Assembly (NCBI GenBank): GCA_038087015.1
Contig: JASBNA010000044.1
Span: forward strand, 310,001 to 374,000
Origin: Cerrena zonata
Taxonomy: Eukaryota; Basidiomycota; Agaricomycetes; Polyporales; Cerrenaceae
Length of the DNA: 64,000 bases
Reading direction: 5' to 3'
This document shows positions 1 to 8,178 of the stretch, piece by piece. The position numbers and the translations under genes are program-made. The number at the start of each line of letters is the position of its first letter. The first letter of the stretch is position 1. The notes beneath the pieces were generated by a model, which made no database searches, was not told the origin of the DNA, and saw nothing but the letters and a program-made list of their open reading frames with translations.

Positions 1-498
1 ATGAGGTACATCATATCTATCCCCATAATTTTTGTGACGACCAGAAAATGTTGAATTGTTATCTTGGTCGTTAAAATGGTAAACTCGATGACGTTTTGTA
101 TTTAGTCCACTAGGACCTGATTTTGAATAGTATTTTGCTTCACCGTAATACTTATTCTGCCATTCGTTTCTTCTTGAAAATGAATGATTTGGAATTGATG
201 TTCCCTTTAATTGTTGATCGTAACTCTTCTTCTTTTTGATGTCTTTCAAAGTATCATAAGCTGATACAATCTGAACAAACTTATCACTATTCACCTTTTT
301 CTCGTCTTCTGATAAATGACTATTCAAATCTGGATGATACTTCTTCAGTAATTTTTTAAATTGCATCTTAACATCTTTTATTGAGGCTGAACCTGGTAGT
401 TCAAGAAGTTCATAATAGTTGGATTGTCTCAAACTAGACGAGCCACTGAAAAATCGTAGTCCACTACTTTTAATCGGATATCCTCTTAACGAAATCAT
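1..498 (-). CDS. JID1: Mitochondrial-type J-domain (Hsp40) protein, JID1-like, 3' part beyond window
   Basis: A frame starts at the ATG complementary to 496-498 and stays open to base 1, giving 166 residues with the C-terminus missing. Residues 1-25 are basic and Ser-rich, like a mitochondrial presequence. A J-domain follows at about 26-95 with the HPD motif at residues 55-57, which in this family stimulates Hsp70 ATPase. After it comes a polar Tyr/Asn/Ser-rich linker. The early J-domain and polar linker resemble the yeast mitochondrial J-protein Jid1, whose membrane segment lies further downstream and would be off this window. The J-domain is certain. The assignment to JID1 rather than another mitochondrial J-protein is inference. 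The gene is divergent from MIX17. Confidence 0.7.
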   Translation of the reverse strand, partial: MISLRGYPIKSSGLRFFSGSSSLRQSNYYELLELPGSASIKDVKMQFKKLLKKYHPDLNSHLSEDEKKVNSDKFVQIVSAYDTLKDIKKKKSYDQQLKGTSIPNHSFSRRNEWQNKYYGEAKYYSKSGPSGLNTKRHRVYHFNDQDNNSTFSGRHKNYGDRYDVPH

Positions 499-1223
499 TG
501 TATATGAGAGAAAAGACCAAAAGATAACAACTTCACAGGATAATGGTGGGGTATTTATACAATTATCGGCAATGAACAACCCTAGCCTTATACTTGATGA
601 CTCAAAATCGAAACCATATGCATCCGCTTACCTGAAGATCAATAAGTATCACAAATTAACGAAAAAGACCCATCAATGGTTCCAGTTTAGCCATCAAGAG
701 AATCAAAGAAGCTATTCCTCTTAAGACTGGAAGAGCAACAGAAAAAAAAAAAAAAGAAAGAACCCAGACACCACAAGAACAAAAAAACTGTTGCGAAAAG
801 ATAATCCGAGTATGGAGTATCCAGCCAATCAATCTGATTCGTTGGCCAGCGGTGTTATCAGTGAGGACCAGCCGGACACATGGCAGGGTATCCATTGACC
901 CATTAACACCGAGCCAACGGTACAACGGCCATCCTTCAACTGTGGTACTTTTTGTACTTTTTGTACTTGTTGTGGTTGTACTGGTTGTACCAACTTAACA
1001 TCCGAGATGTACGGGCGTGTAAATCAATCCACGTGACCAGAATAAAATGTACGGAGGCAAACGTCCACGTGACCACGTCCACGTGACCGAATTTACCTGA
1101 CCAATTGAATTTTCTAGCAGTTTCTTTTTGTTACTAATAAATTTTTATCGCCACTACAAGTCATTATATAAAGCTAGTTATTACCAGGAATTACCAGGAT
1201 AATAAATTATTCATTACAACAAA
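499..1223. promoter_or_regulatory. Divergent promoter region, J-protein gene / MIX17
   Basis: A 725-bp stretch without a supported gene. It holds a poly-A run near 740-755, short direct repeats of a TTTTGTACTT/GGTTGTAC type at about 950-990, three CACGTG boxes at 1030-1085 (listed separately) and a TATATAAA box at 1166-1173, about 50 bp before the MIX17 ATG. Open frames here have no family features. Confidence 0.5.
1030..1085. promoter_or_regulatory. Three CACGTG (Cbf1/bHLH-type) boxes upstream of MIX17
   Basis: TCCACGTGACC occurs three times, with CACGTG cores at 1030-1035, 1066-1071 and 1080-1085. All are in the same orientation and lie about 140-195 bp before the MIX17 start. The flanking bases (GTGACC side) match the preference usually described for Cbf1. 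That Cbf1 binds here is inference. Confidence 0.55.
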
Positions 1224-1658
1224 ATGCCTAGACAAAGAAGATCCGCTCCAGCCCCAAGAACTCAAACCAGATCAGCACATACTGCTGCTGCTCCAGCACA
1301 CTCCAGCTATCCATCAGCTCATCCACCATCAGCAGCCTCCCATCCAGTTCAACAACAAAGTCAAGGTCCAGGGTTATTTGGACAAATGGCTTCTACCGCT
1401 GCTGGTGTTGCTGTTGGTTCCACTATTGGTCACACTTTAGGTGCCGGTATTACTAGTATGTTTGGTGGATCTAGTGCTCCCGCTGAAGCCCCACCAGCAC
1501 AACCTGCTCAATCCAATTATCAAGAACAATCTAGATCTTGTGATGTTGATGCTAAAAATTTCACTAGATGTTTAGGTGATAACGATGGTAATATGCAAAT
1601 TTGTGATTACTATTTACAACAATTAAAAGCTTGTCAAGAAGCTTCTAAACATTATTAA
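1224..1658 (+). CDS. MIX17: Twin CX9C mitochondrial protein MIX17 (CHCHD2/10 family)
   Basis: A 144-residue protein of the CHCHD2/CHCHD10 family, which is imported into the mitochondrial intermembrane space and oxidised by the Mia40 relay. The N-terminus (1-50) is Arg/Ala/Pro/Ser-rich. A Gly/Ala-rich hydrophobic segment lies at about 55-82. The C-terminal CHCH domain has Cys106 and Cys116, then Cys127 and Cys137, which are two exact CX9C motifs. Length and order match yeast Mix17. The ATG at 1224 is the only sensible start and has an A-rich leader. A TATA box and three CACGTG boxes lie upstream. The frame is intact. Confidence 0.93.
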   Translation: MPRQRRSAPAPRTQTRSAHTAAAPAHSSYPSAHPPSAASHPVQQQSQGPGLFGQMASTAAGVAVGSTIGHTLGAGITSMFGGSSAPAEAPPAQPAQSNYQEQSRSCDVDAKNFTRCLGDNDGNMQICDYYLQQLKACQEASKHY

Positions 1659-1792
1659 AGAATTTATATAAAATTAACCTCTGTTTTCATAAAATTTCAT
1701 GTAAATATTTATCTCCTATTTATTATGTTTATTATTTAATGCATTTTTAAAGTAACTTATAATGTAAAGTAATTTATTAAAGCTTATATAAT

Positions 1793-2512
1793 CTATTTCT
1801 TTTCTGGTTTGGTAAAGTAATAATAACCACCAACAGCACTTCCAATACCCACTAATGCTAATATACCTCCATTACCATTGGGTTTTGGTTGATGATCATC
1901 ATGAGATTGTTTCGTTTTACCACTTTCAATTTCATCATGTTCGATATCTTCGATAACTTGTGCTTGTCCATTAGTTGAACTTACTTTATGGTCAACTTGA
2001 TTATCACCCAAACTAACAAAGTCTGACTGATTAATTTCTGGATTTAATGAACTTTGAACGTATCTATCCCGGTTGGCGGGTTTGGTTGGTTTATTAGCAT
2101 GAATTCCTGAACTAACATCAACTGGTTTCAGTTCTCGATCATGTAAATACTCTGGTTCATCTTGAACAAACTCCCCTCCTCTCATAACCTTAGCATCATT
2201 TCCTTCGACTTTAACTGACGATGCTCCTTCTTGATTAAACATTTCTTTTTCAACCCGGGCTTTACGTTCATGGGCAATATCTTGTTTAACCGCTTCCGGG
2301 GTAATTGGTGGAATCTTAGGTTCCGCCACTTTTGGAATGAAATCATATTTGAATTCCCATTCATTAATCGAAGTTTGCGATGGTAATCTATACGAATCAA
2401 TGGTGGATTCATCGTTCTTAGCAAATAATCTATTACCGGTGCTTAAACATCTGCTTCTGGTCAATTGACCAATTCTAATCAATTGTCTGCTATTAACTCG
2501 GTATAATGACAT
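1793..2512 (-). CDS. Mitochondrial membrane protein of unknown function
   Basis: A 239-residue protein starting at the ATG complementary to 2510-2512. The frame continues upstream to 2635, but only with a non-ATG codon. I do not recognise the family. Residues 1-28 are rich in Arg, Leu and Ser without acids, a typical mitochondrial presequence, and include the cleavage-like stretch RCLSTGNRLF. The middle is polar and acidic (Glu/Asp/Lys, low complexity). A Gly-rich hydrophobic segment just before the C-terminus (GGILALVGIGSAVGGYYYF) looks like a membrane anchor, followed by a short basic tail. This suggests an inner-membrane protein with its bulk on the matrix side, but function is not inferable. 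It is convergent with MIX17, 134 bp apart. Confidence 0.75.
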   Translation of the reverse strand: MSLYRVNSRQLIRIGQLTRSRCLSTGNRLFAKNDESTIDSYRLPSQTSINEWEFKYDFIPKVAEPKIPPITPEAVKQDIAHERKARVEKEMFNQEGASSVKVEGNDAKVMRGGEFVQDEPEYLHDRELKPVDVSSGIHANKPTKPANRDRYVQSSLNPEINQSDFVSLGDNQVDHKVSSTNGQAQVIEDIEHDEIESGKTKQSHDDHQPKPNGNGGILALVGIGSAVGGYYYFTKPEKK

Positions 2513-2918
2513 GGTGGATTGGTTATAAGTTATAGTATAAAGAATAGTGGTAGAACTAAAGGATACTAGAAGCGAAATTGACAGTTTTTCAATTAAGTCC
2601 TTCTCACTGTTCGGTGTAAAGGGGTCATTTAACACCTAGCTTTAACCGGGGCCTGGTATTATTGCGGGGGGAAGGAAGATTGCGATAAGGTGCATGGGTG
2701 TTTTTTCAAGTGTGCGTCACGTGACCCATCCTTAATGCTGCAAAATTACTTAGTTAATGATATCAGAGTATTAGTGGTGCAGATTACTTATGATGATGAT
2801 ATTAGTGTATTAGTGATGCAGATTACTTATGATGATGATATTAGTGTATTAGTGATGCAGATTACTTACGATGATGATATTAGTGTATTAGTGATGCGAA
2901 GTCTATAATCTATAAATG
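2513..2918. other. Intergenic region with CACGTG box and minisatellite
   Basis: A 406-bp gap between the mitochondrial membrane protein start and the end of the CSI2-like gene. It holds a CACGTG box at 2718-2723 (inside GTCACGTGAC) and the 39-bp tandem repeat at 2762-2897. No supported gene. Confidence 0.5.
2762..2897. repeat. 39-bp minisatellite, about 3.5 copies
   Basis: Three full units at 2762-2800, 2801-2839 and 2840-2878 and a 19-bp partial unit at 2879-2897. Each contains ATTAGTGTATTAGTGATGCA then GATTACTTATGATGATGAT. Copies 2 and 3 differ by one base (TTAT/TTAC); copy 1 has several substitutions. The unit is a multiple of three and is open on the + strand, but this appears incidental. 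The array lies beyond the 3' end of the CSI2-like gene and upstream of the 1793-2512 gene. Confidence 0.9.
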
Positions 2919-3950
2919 CTATGTATGTATGTCATTGATCAAGTCATCCAAGAATTGGGAAGGAGGTCTCTTCATCTTGGGTGGTTCATGGGTCTGGGGG
3001 GAGTCTATTAAACGGTCGGTGCTATTCATGACGGCCACGGGCTCGATTGTAGGAGTGTCAAAGCCGTTACCGACAGAGGTTTGCCAATTGATACTTTCAT
3101 TGGTTGCATTATCAAGGGCAAGACTCATGGGGATGGTTGATGTTCTTGGTGGAGGGAGATTATCTGATTTCATCATGGAATACAGATTCAAATCAGTTAA
3201 ACTCTTATTAGAATTATATAATGGTAATTCCAAATTTGATTTTGAATTAGCCATTATATCGAGAATCGGACTGATGAACATGGATCCTCGATTGCCAGGA
3301 GTACTATTTGCATTTTGGTTATTTATTGCTCCTCTGTAAGATCTTCCTTGTTGAGAAGTATTTTGACCAGTATTTGGAGAATTTAAATTCAATAGAGAAC
3401 TTTGTCTATTTAATAAATATAGACTTGAATTAGAAGTGAAATGGCTCGAGTTTTTCTCCCACATCGAGGAATCTGAACTCGTCATCCCGTTACTACTTCC
3501 ATTTAAAAAACTGGTATTGCTTGAATCACTACCAAGGAAAAAATTATGGAAATATAATTCTCGATCACTTTTGGCAGTTTTATTTGATAATAAGTAACTT
3601 ATAACCCTATAAGTGAAAAAGGAAAGAATTAAAAGCCCAATGATGGCCCCCACCACTATGAAAACTAAATCTTCTGGTAAACTTTCTATTAATACATATG
3701 GATTCTTAGGATAATTGGATCCATTAGGTACTTCTATCTTGTAACTATACGAAGTACTTGCTTCGGGTAATGCAGGCATATCATCTCTTTTAGCCGGTGC
3801 CATAGTGACTGTCGAACCAATGGTAGAAGTAACAAAAGTTGAAGTTGTGGATGTAGCTAATTGATATCTATGATGATGGTGCTTGTTCTCAGCTAGACAA
3901 CCAGGGGTCATCATTACTACCATTGTTAGTAGTAACCAAATTTTTTGCAT
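2919..3950 (-). CDS. CSI2/PRM5-family single-pass membrane protein
   Basis: A 343-residue protein starting at the ATG complementary to 3948-3950; the upstream extension to 3980 needs a TTG. Residues 1-21 are a signal peptide (hydrophobic core after MQKIW, cleavage near GCLAE). A short Ser/Thr-rich ectodomain follows, then one membrane segment at about 95-118 preceded by the family-type stretch NPYVLIESLPEDLVFIVVGA. The cytoplasmic tail is long and Ser/Asn-rich. This layout and the Pro-Glu-x-x-Val-Phe-Ile lead-in match the yeast Csi2/Prm5/YNL058C group, which is linked to the cell surface and bud neck but has no defined biochemical activity. The paralogue within the group cannot be chosen. Confidence 0.75.
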   Translation of the reverse strand: MQKIWLLLTMVVMMTPGCLAENKHHHHRYQLATSTTSTFVTSTIGSTVTMAPAKRDDMPALPEASTSYSYKIEVPNGSNYPKNPYVLIESLPEDLVFIVVGAIIGLLILSFFTYRVISYLLSNKTAKSDRELYFHNFFLGSDSSNTSFLNGSSNGMTSSDSSMWEKNSSHFTSNSSLYLLNRQSSLLNLNSPNTGQNTSQQGRSYRGAINNQNANSTPGNRGSMFISPILDIMANSKSNLELPLYNSNKSLTDLNLYSMMKSDNLPPPRTSTIPMSLALDNATNESINWQTSVGNGFDTPTIEPVAVMNSTDRLIDSPQTHEPPKMKRPPSQFLDDLINDIHT

Positions 3951-4716
3951 TTTTATTCTTTGACAATCATGAATAAACAATTTATCGAAAAGGGTGGATT
4001 ATAAGCTTTATTTAAACCCGCAAGTTTACGAATTATTAAAAGAAACAAATAACAAAATATTCCAATGCAAAGATTCGTTTCATAAGCAAGTCACAGTAAG
4101 GCTTTTTGTTTATTTTATACCCCCAAGTATCTTTACTCAATCTACTGAGTGTGTTTTCAACCCTTTACATACTTAAACTTTCCAAACATGACACTAACTC
4201 GAAAGTAAATATCTTGTCTCTTACTTACTATCCTTAGGGTCTACTTGTCGTACTTTTGTCAGAAGGTTTGTCAAGTCTCTGTAGGTTCATGACTTGAAAC
4301 CTAATCAACTCTTTAATCCGTCCAGTCTAGGCTTGTTCTCTACCATTGTCGGAATTGATAATAGGAACAATTCTCTATTAAAGGCAACAATTCTCTATTA
4401 AAGGCGCACAATAAAACCCATTTCTTCACTTGCCTATCACAAACTTCGGTCATATTCTCCATTTGTCTTTCATTGATGCGTGCTCTAGTTACTGCAACTC
4501 GCTGAAACAGTGAATGGTGTTGTTTTGATTCTCAAACCTTTGTCAATAGATGCGTGTTTGAGTTGCAGCAAAAAATTGCAGTAAAAAAAGTTTTACGTGT
4601 CGCAAAGGGATGAGCTGCTAAAAAAAAGATCTACGCGTCTTTGTTGAACTCCTTTAATAAAGAACTTCAAGTCAATGTCTAGACTTTTGTACTAGTATGA
4701 ATGTATATTGGTGGTG
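3951..4716. other. Intergenic region, CSI2-like gene promoter / TOP1 3' side
   Basis: A 766-bp gap with no supported gene and no tRNA-like structure. It holds an exact 20-bp tandem duplication at 4366-4405. The motif GATGCGTG occurs near 4475 and again near 4550, each followed by a GCAACTC/GAGTTGC-type element. A TATTTAAA-type element near 4009 is the likely core promoter of the CSI2-like gene. Confidence 0.4.
4366..4405. repeat. Exact 20-bp tandem duplication
   Basis: AACAATTCTCTATTAAAGGC occurs at 4366-4385 and again at 4386-4405 without mismatch. It lies in the gap between the CSI2-like gene and TOP1. Confidence 0.9.
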
Positions 4717-7023
4717 CTAGAATCTCCAATTTTCATCAACCGACTCGATTGCCCAATTGAATTTTTCTCTTAAAGTCTTTGAGAAAAGTTTTTCAATTGG
4801 CACTTCGAATTTTTTAGAGAAAACTGCAATTAATCTTGGATCTATATAATTTAATTTAGATGTCCCTAAGGATACTTCTGAATTATCTTCTTTATCTTGT
4901 AATTGGAATTGAGTGTTGGTGATTCTATTTTCCAAATTTTCAATTTGATTTTTCAATTTATCAACTGAAGCACCTTTTGGAATTTTTGGATCACCAGAAG
5001 CCAATTCTTCAGCATATTCTTGTTGTAATTCTTTTATTGATTCTAATTTTTTCTTTAAATCTTCATCAGTGAAAGCACAAGTACCAGTTAAAGATTCTTT
5101 TTCCTTTTCTCGTAATCGTTTCTTTTGGGCTTGATCAATCATTCTTTCAATAACGATTTTATGAACATTTTTAATTTGAGTCTTATTCAATTCATTAATA
5201 CCTTTGAAAAATTTACTATTTTTCGATTTTTCATCAGGATTAATTAACAAAATAATTTTTTTCAAACGATTCTTTTGCCATTTTAATTCTAAAATACGAT
5301 CCTGTATTTTGGCAATCGAAGTTGAATGAGTTTTACTAACCGTACGCTGGTGATTACATAAAATTGCAACCGTTCTGTTAGCAGCATTGAATTTTGTAAC
5401 TTTTTCAGCAACGGTACCTTCATTTTTAATTAAATCTAATTGATCCTGCATGGTTTTACTAGCATTATAAGTACGGAAAACTTTAGCAGTTAAACCTTTC
5501 ATATAAGTTTGGAATTGTTTATTTAAGATAGAAGGAGTTATTCTATCAAATAAATCATCACCAGGTTGTTTAGGAGATTTTTTGAAAATTCTTAAATTTT
5601 TGAAAACTTGTTTATCAACTTCAACTTCTTGATAAAAACGAATTGAGTCTTTACCCAAAAAATCAAAAATCACTTTATTGGGAGGTTTTAAAGTAACATG
5701 TTCATATCTTAATGAACAACAACCAACAGTGTCAGCTTCATCTTCACCCTTTTCACCACCAGCTCTCAAGGCAAAAATATCAATTAAATAAGTAGCAGTA
5801 GCCATTTGTCTATTTTGCATTAATTGATCTTTTAATAATTTAGTATAATCATTTCTAATTGCGTCGATATGATATTTCAAGTTTCTTGCGGTTTCAAATT
5901 TTTTGAAATCTGATAAACCTTTTATGGATGAGGTAGCAGCAAATTTGACGTATTTAAATGAATCAGAGATATTTTCTCTCCACATCGCTAACCAAGCAAC
6001 GGTATTATCATGTCTAATTTCCCCCCATTTATGGCCTTGTGGTGGTTCAGGTATTTTAACATTAATACCTAAATTAAGAGTAATATCTTCAGGTAAAACT
6101 CTTTTTTTCAATCTACCAGTTTTAGGATGAGCACCTCTACCTCTGAATAATCCAGGAGGTTCAACTTTATAATTACCAACTTGTTCTTTTCTTCCATTAA
6201 GTAAACAAGTTTTAAAAGGTTCTTCAAATTTATCCCGTTCTTCTTTTATTCTTTTTTTATCTTCTCTAGACATTGATTTTTTCTCTTCTCTTAATTTAAC
6301 AAAATAATCAAACATTTTAGTAAAATCTAATCTATTAAAATCAGTAATTTCAACGTTTGATCCTCCATTTTCTTTTAAGACTATTAAGAAATCTTTGAAG
6401 AAATTTTGTTGGAAAACTGGATTTTTTGTATGATCGCTATCTAACATTGCAGCGAAAAATCCGGCAACTTCTTCTGCCTCCAATGGTAAATTAACTGGTT
6501 TCCCATCATAATATAATTTAACGTATGATGGTAATGGTTCATAAGGAGGTGGGAAGATTACACCATTATGTTCTAAAGTATCCCATTTTTTCTCTCCGTT
6601 ACCATTTATATTAGTATCATTATAAGTATCATCTTCCCACCATTTAAATTTATCATCGTCTTCATCTTCTTCTTCCTTTTCACTTTTCAGTTCTTCTTTT
6701 TCAGCCTTCTTTTTAATTGGTGAGCTTTCTGGAGTTTGCAAACTTTCACTGGCTTCAGATTTAACTTCTGTTTTCAGTTTACTTTTCTTCTTATGCTTTT
6801 CCTTTTTCTCCTTTTTCTCCTTTTTCTCCTTTTTAACTTTTTGTTTTTTAGGTTTTGATGAATTCTTACTTGAAGATTTTCTTTTTTTACCACTTTCTTC
6901 TTTTAAATTACCATTAGAGATGTCTGCTAACGGAGTATCATCTTCTTCATCTGATTCCTGATACGAGTTTTTAGCTGGTCTTGCTCTTTTAGAAAGAACA
7001 ACCTCATCGTCCGAAGAGCTCAT
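4717..7023 (-). CDS. TOP1: DNA topoisomerase I (type IB)
   Basis: A 768-residue type IB topoisomerase, which relaxes supercoils ahead of replication and transcription forks in the nucleus. The start is the ATG complementary to 7021-7023; three further codons upstream begin with GTG. The N-terminus is charged, with a Lys/Glu tract (repeated KKEK) and acidic runs, acting as nuclear localisation region. The core begins near residue 135 (KWWED) and includes the conserved FPPPYEPLP and the [16 protein letters not shown] region. The coiled-coil linker follows at about 600-700. The C-terminus carries the catalytic tyrosine, Tyr726, in [10 protein letters not shown], close to Tyr727 of S. cerevisiae. 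The frame is intact and length matches the family. It is divergent from CDC5 across a 1.15-kb gap. Confidence 0.97.
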   Translation of the reverse strand: MSSSDDEVVLSKRARPAKNSYQESDEEDDTPLADISNGNLKEESGKKRKSSSKNSSKPKKQKVKKEKKEKKEKKEKHKKKSKLKTEVKSEASESLQTPESSPIKKKAEKEELKSEKEEEDEDDDKFKWWEDDTYNDTNINGNGEKKWDTLEHNGVIFPPPYEPLPSYVKLYYDGKPVNLPLEAEEVAGFFAAMLDSDHTKNPVFQQNFFKDFLIVLKENGGSNVEITDFNRLDFTKMFDYFVKLREEKKSMSREDKKRIKEERDKFEEPFKTCLLNGRKEQVGNYKVEPPGLFRGRGAHPKTGRLKKRVLPEDITLNLGINVKIPEPPQGHKWGEIRHDNTVAWLAMWRENISDSFKYVKFAATSSIKGLSDFKKFETARNLKYHIDAIRNDYTKLLKDQLMQNRQMATATYLIDIFALRAGGEKGEDEADTVGCCSLRYEHVTLKPPNKVIFDFLGKDSIRFYQEVEVDKQVFKNLRIFKKSPKQPGDDLFDRITPSILNKQFQTYMKGLTAKVFRTYNASKTMQDQLDLIKNEGTVAEKVTKFNAANRTVAILCNHQRTVSKTHSTSIAKIQDRILELKWQKNRLKKIILLINPDEKSKNSKFFKGINELNKTQIKNVHKIVIERMIDQAQKKRLREKEKESLTGTCAFTDEDLKKKLESIKELQQEYAEELASGDPKIPKGASVDKLKNQIENLENRITNTQFQLQDKEDNSEVSLGTSKLNYIDPRLIAVFSKKFEVPIEKLFSKTLREKFNWAIESVDENWRF

Positions 7024-7188
7024 GCTGGTCACTATACAATCTCTTAGCCGGTCTTAAGCCTAACAAATTAGTCTAAGAATAGCCCAAAGAATGGTTCAGA
7101 TTCGTTGAAGTAGATGGACATAATATCAACTTTTAAAACAGAAAAAAAAAGACTTTATTCCGGGGGTAGTGCACCGGGAGAACACTCG

Positions 7189-7208
7189 TCACGTGACGTC
7201 TCACGTGA
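7189..7208. promoter_or_regulatory. Paired TCACGTGA boxes
   Basis: TCACGTGAC occurs twice with cores at 7190-7195 and 7202-7207, 12 bp apart start to start and hence roughly one helical turn. The bridge between them is ACGTC. They lie about 170 bp upstream of the TOP1 ATG. A Cbf1- or bHLH-type factor is the natural candidate, by inference. Confidence 0.5.
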
Positions 7209-7730
7209 CAACAGTTCACAATTATCTAAAGGTATATATTACAGATGTACATATACACAGACATACATAGACCCAGACCTAACACTTATACACATACGGA
7301 GATGCTATCTAATTGGGAGCTACAGAACGCATACACCCAATTTAACTATGTAGCGTACAATCCGCTGATCAATTTTTCCCTCTTTGTGAATAGCTTATAC
7401 GATGAGCTGGGAAACTACCCGGGCAATACTACAGTTACAAAATATACAATTAAGCTTTCTTACTAATGAAAGCTGACCATTTGTAGAAGGTCTTCGCAAT
7501 CCTCTAGATGAAACGATGAGATCTACTTACCTGGAAAAAGGGTTTACTGAATTCATTTGGATGGAATCAAAACATCGATTTAAAGATATTCACGTGACCA
7601 AACCCACCACCAACCTCCCTAGGGATTAATACCACTGGCAAACAGTGCAGCATAATGCCAGTAAGCCATTTGCCAGATGAAAGTAGCTCAGAGTGTGCGT
7701 AGTAGAAAAGAAACGGTATTGGTTGTTACT

Positions 7731-7758
7731 TTACCCAATTAAGTTTATTTGTAAATAA
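7731..7758 (+). promoter_or_regulatory. Possible Mcm1-forkhead composite site upstream of CDC5
   Basis: TTACCCAATTAAG at 7731-7743 resembles an Mcm1 (CArG) element with a degenerate right half. It is followed after 7 bp by GTAAATAA at 7751-7758, which fits the forkhead core RTAAAYAA. In S. cerevisiae CDC5 belongs to the Mcm1-Fkh2 controlled mitotic cluster. Position about 420-450 bp before the CDC5 ATG. Binding is inference. Confidence 0.4.
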
Positions 7759-8178
7759 TCCTCATTAAAGACAATCTATCAACAAATTTTTTTTTTTTTG
7801 TTTTATTTGTTTGTTACTTCTACCAAAATTGATCTAAATGAAAATATTAGTTTTAAGTAATAAAATTATCATAATACAAACAAATAAATACTAAACAATA
7901 TTGGGTTTAGTTGGTTCTTACTATACATTACTAGTTAAGAAAGAAAAACAAATACAAAAAGATTTATTAAACCTTTTTAATATACAAAAAGGTCAAACAA
8001 ACAAAAGAAAAAAAGTCATTGAAAACTTCCACAAATAAGTATATATCCATCTATGAATCTTATGGATTAGTAACTTTTCATTACTCTTAACCTTTTATCT
8101 TTACTTTTATTACTTGTATCTTTTTTATCTTTTTTACTTTTATCTTCTTACCTTTACCTTACGTATCTCTAATCGTCA

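Larger units (their letters stand above)
7024..8178. promoter_or_regulatory. Divergent promoter region TOP1 / CDC5
   Basis: A 1155-bp gap, one of the two longest here. It holds paired CACGTG boxes at 7190-7207, another at 7591-7596, a possible Mcm1/forkhead composite at 7731-7758, a T-run near 7789-7800, and a T/C-rich leader before CDC5. Two overlapping short frames at 7114-7466 have no family features and I do not call them. Confidence 0.5.

Noticed and set aside
2690..2908. Small repeat-encoding ORF
   Set aside because: Translation of the 39-bp minisatellite plus a non-conserved lead; no family features.
3951..4716. Retrotransposon LTR remnant
   Set aside because: No TG...CA ends with inverted repeats and no target duplication; only a 20-bp tandem copy is present.
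7114..7466. Overlapping short ORFs between TOP1 and CDC5
   Set aside because: No conserved text, codon use is random and they overlap likely promoter sites.
7679..7720. tRNA-like TAGCTCAG D-arm
   Set aside because: No T-loop GTTCGA-type sequence, no anticodon stem or acceptor pairing around it.
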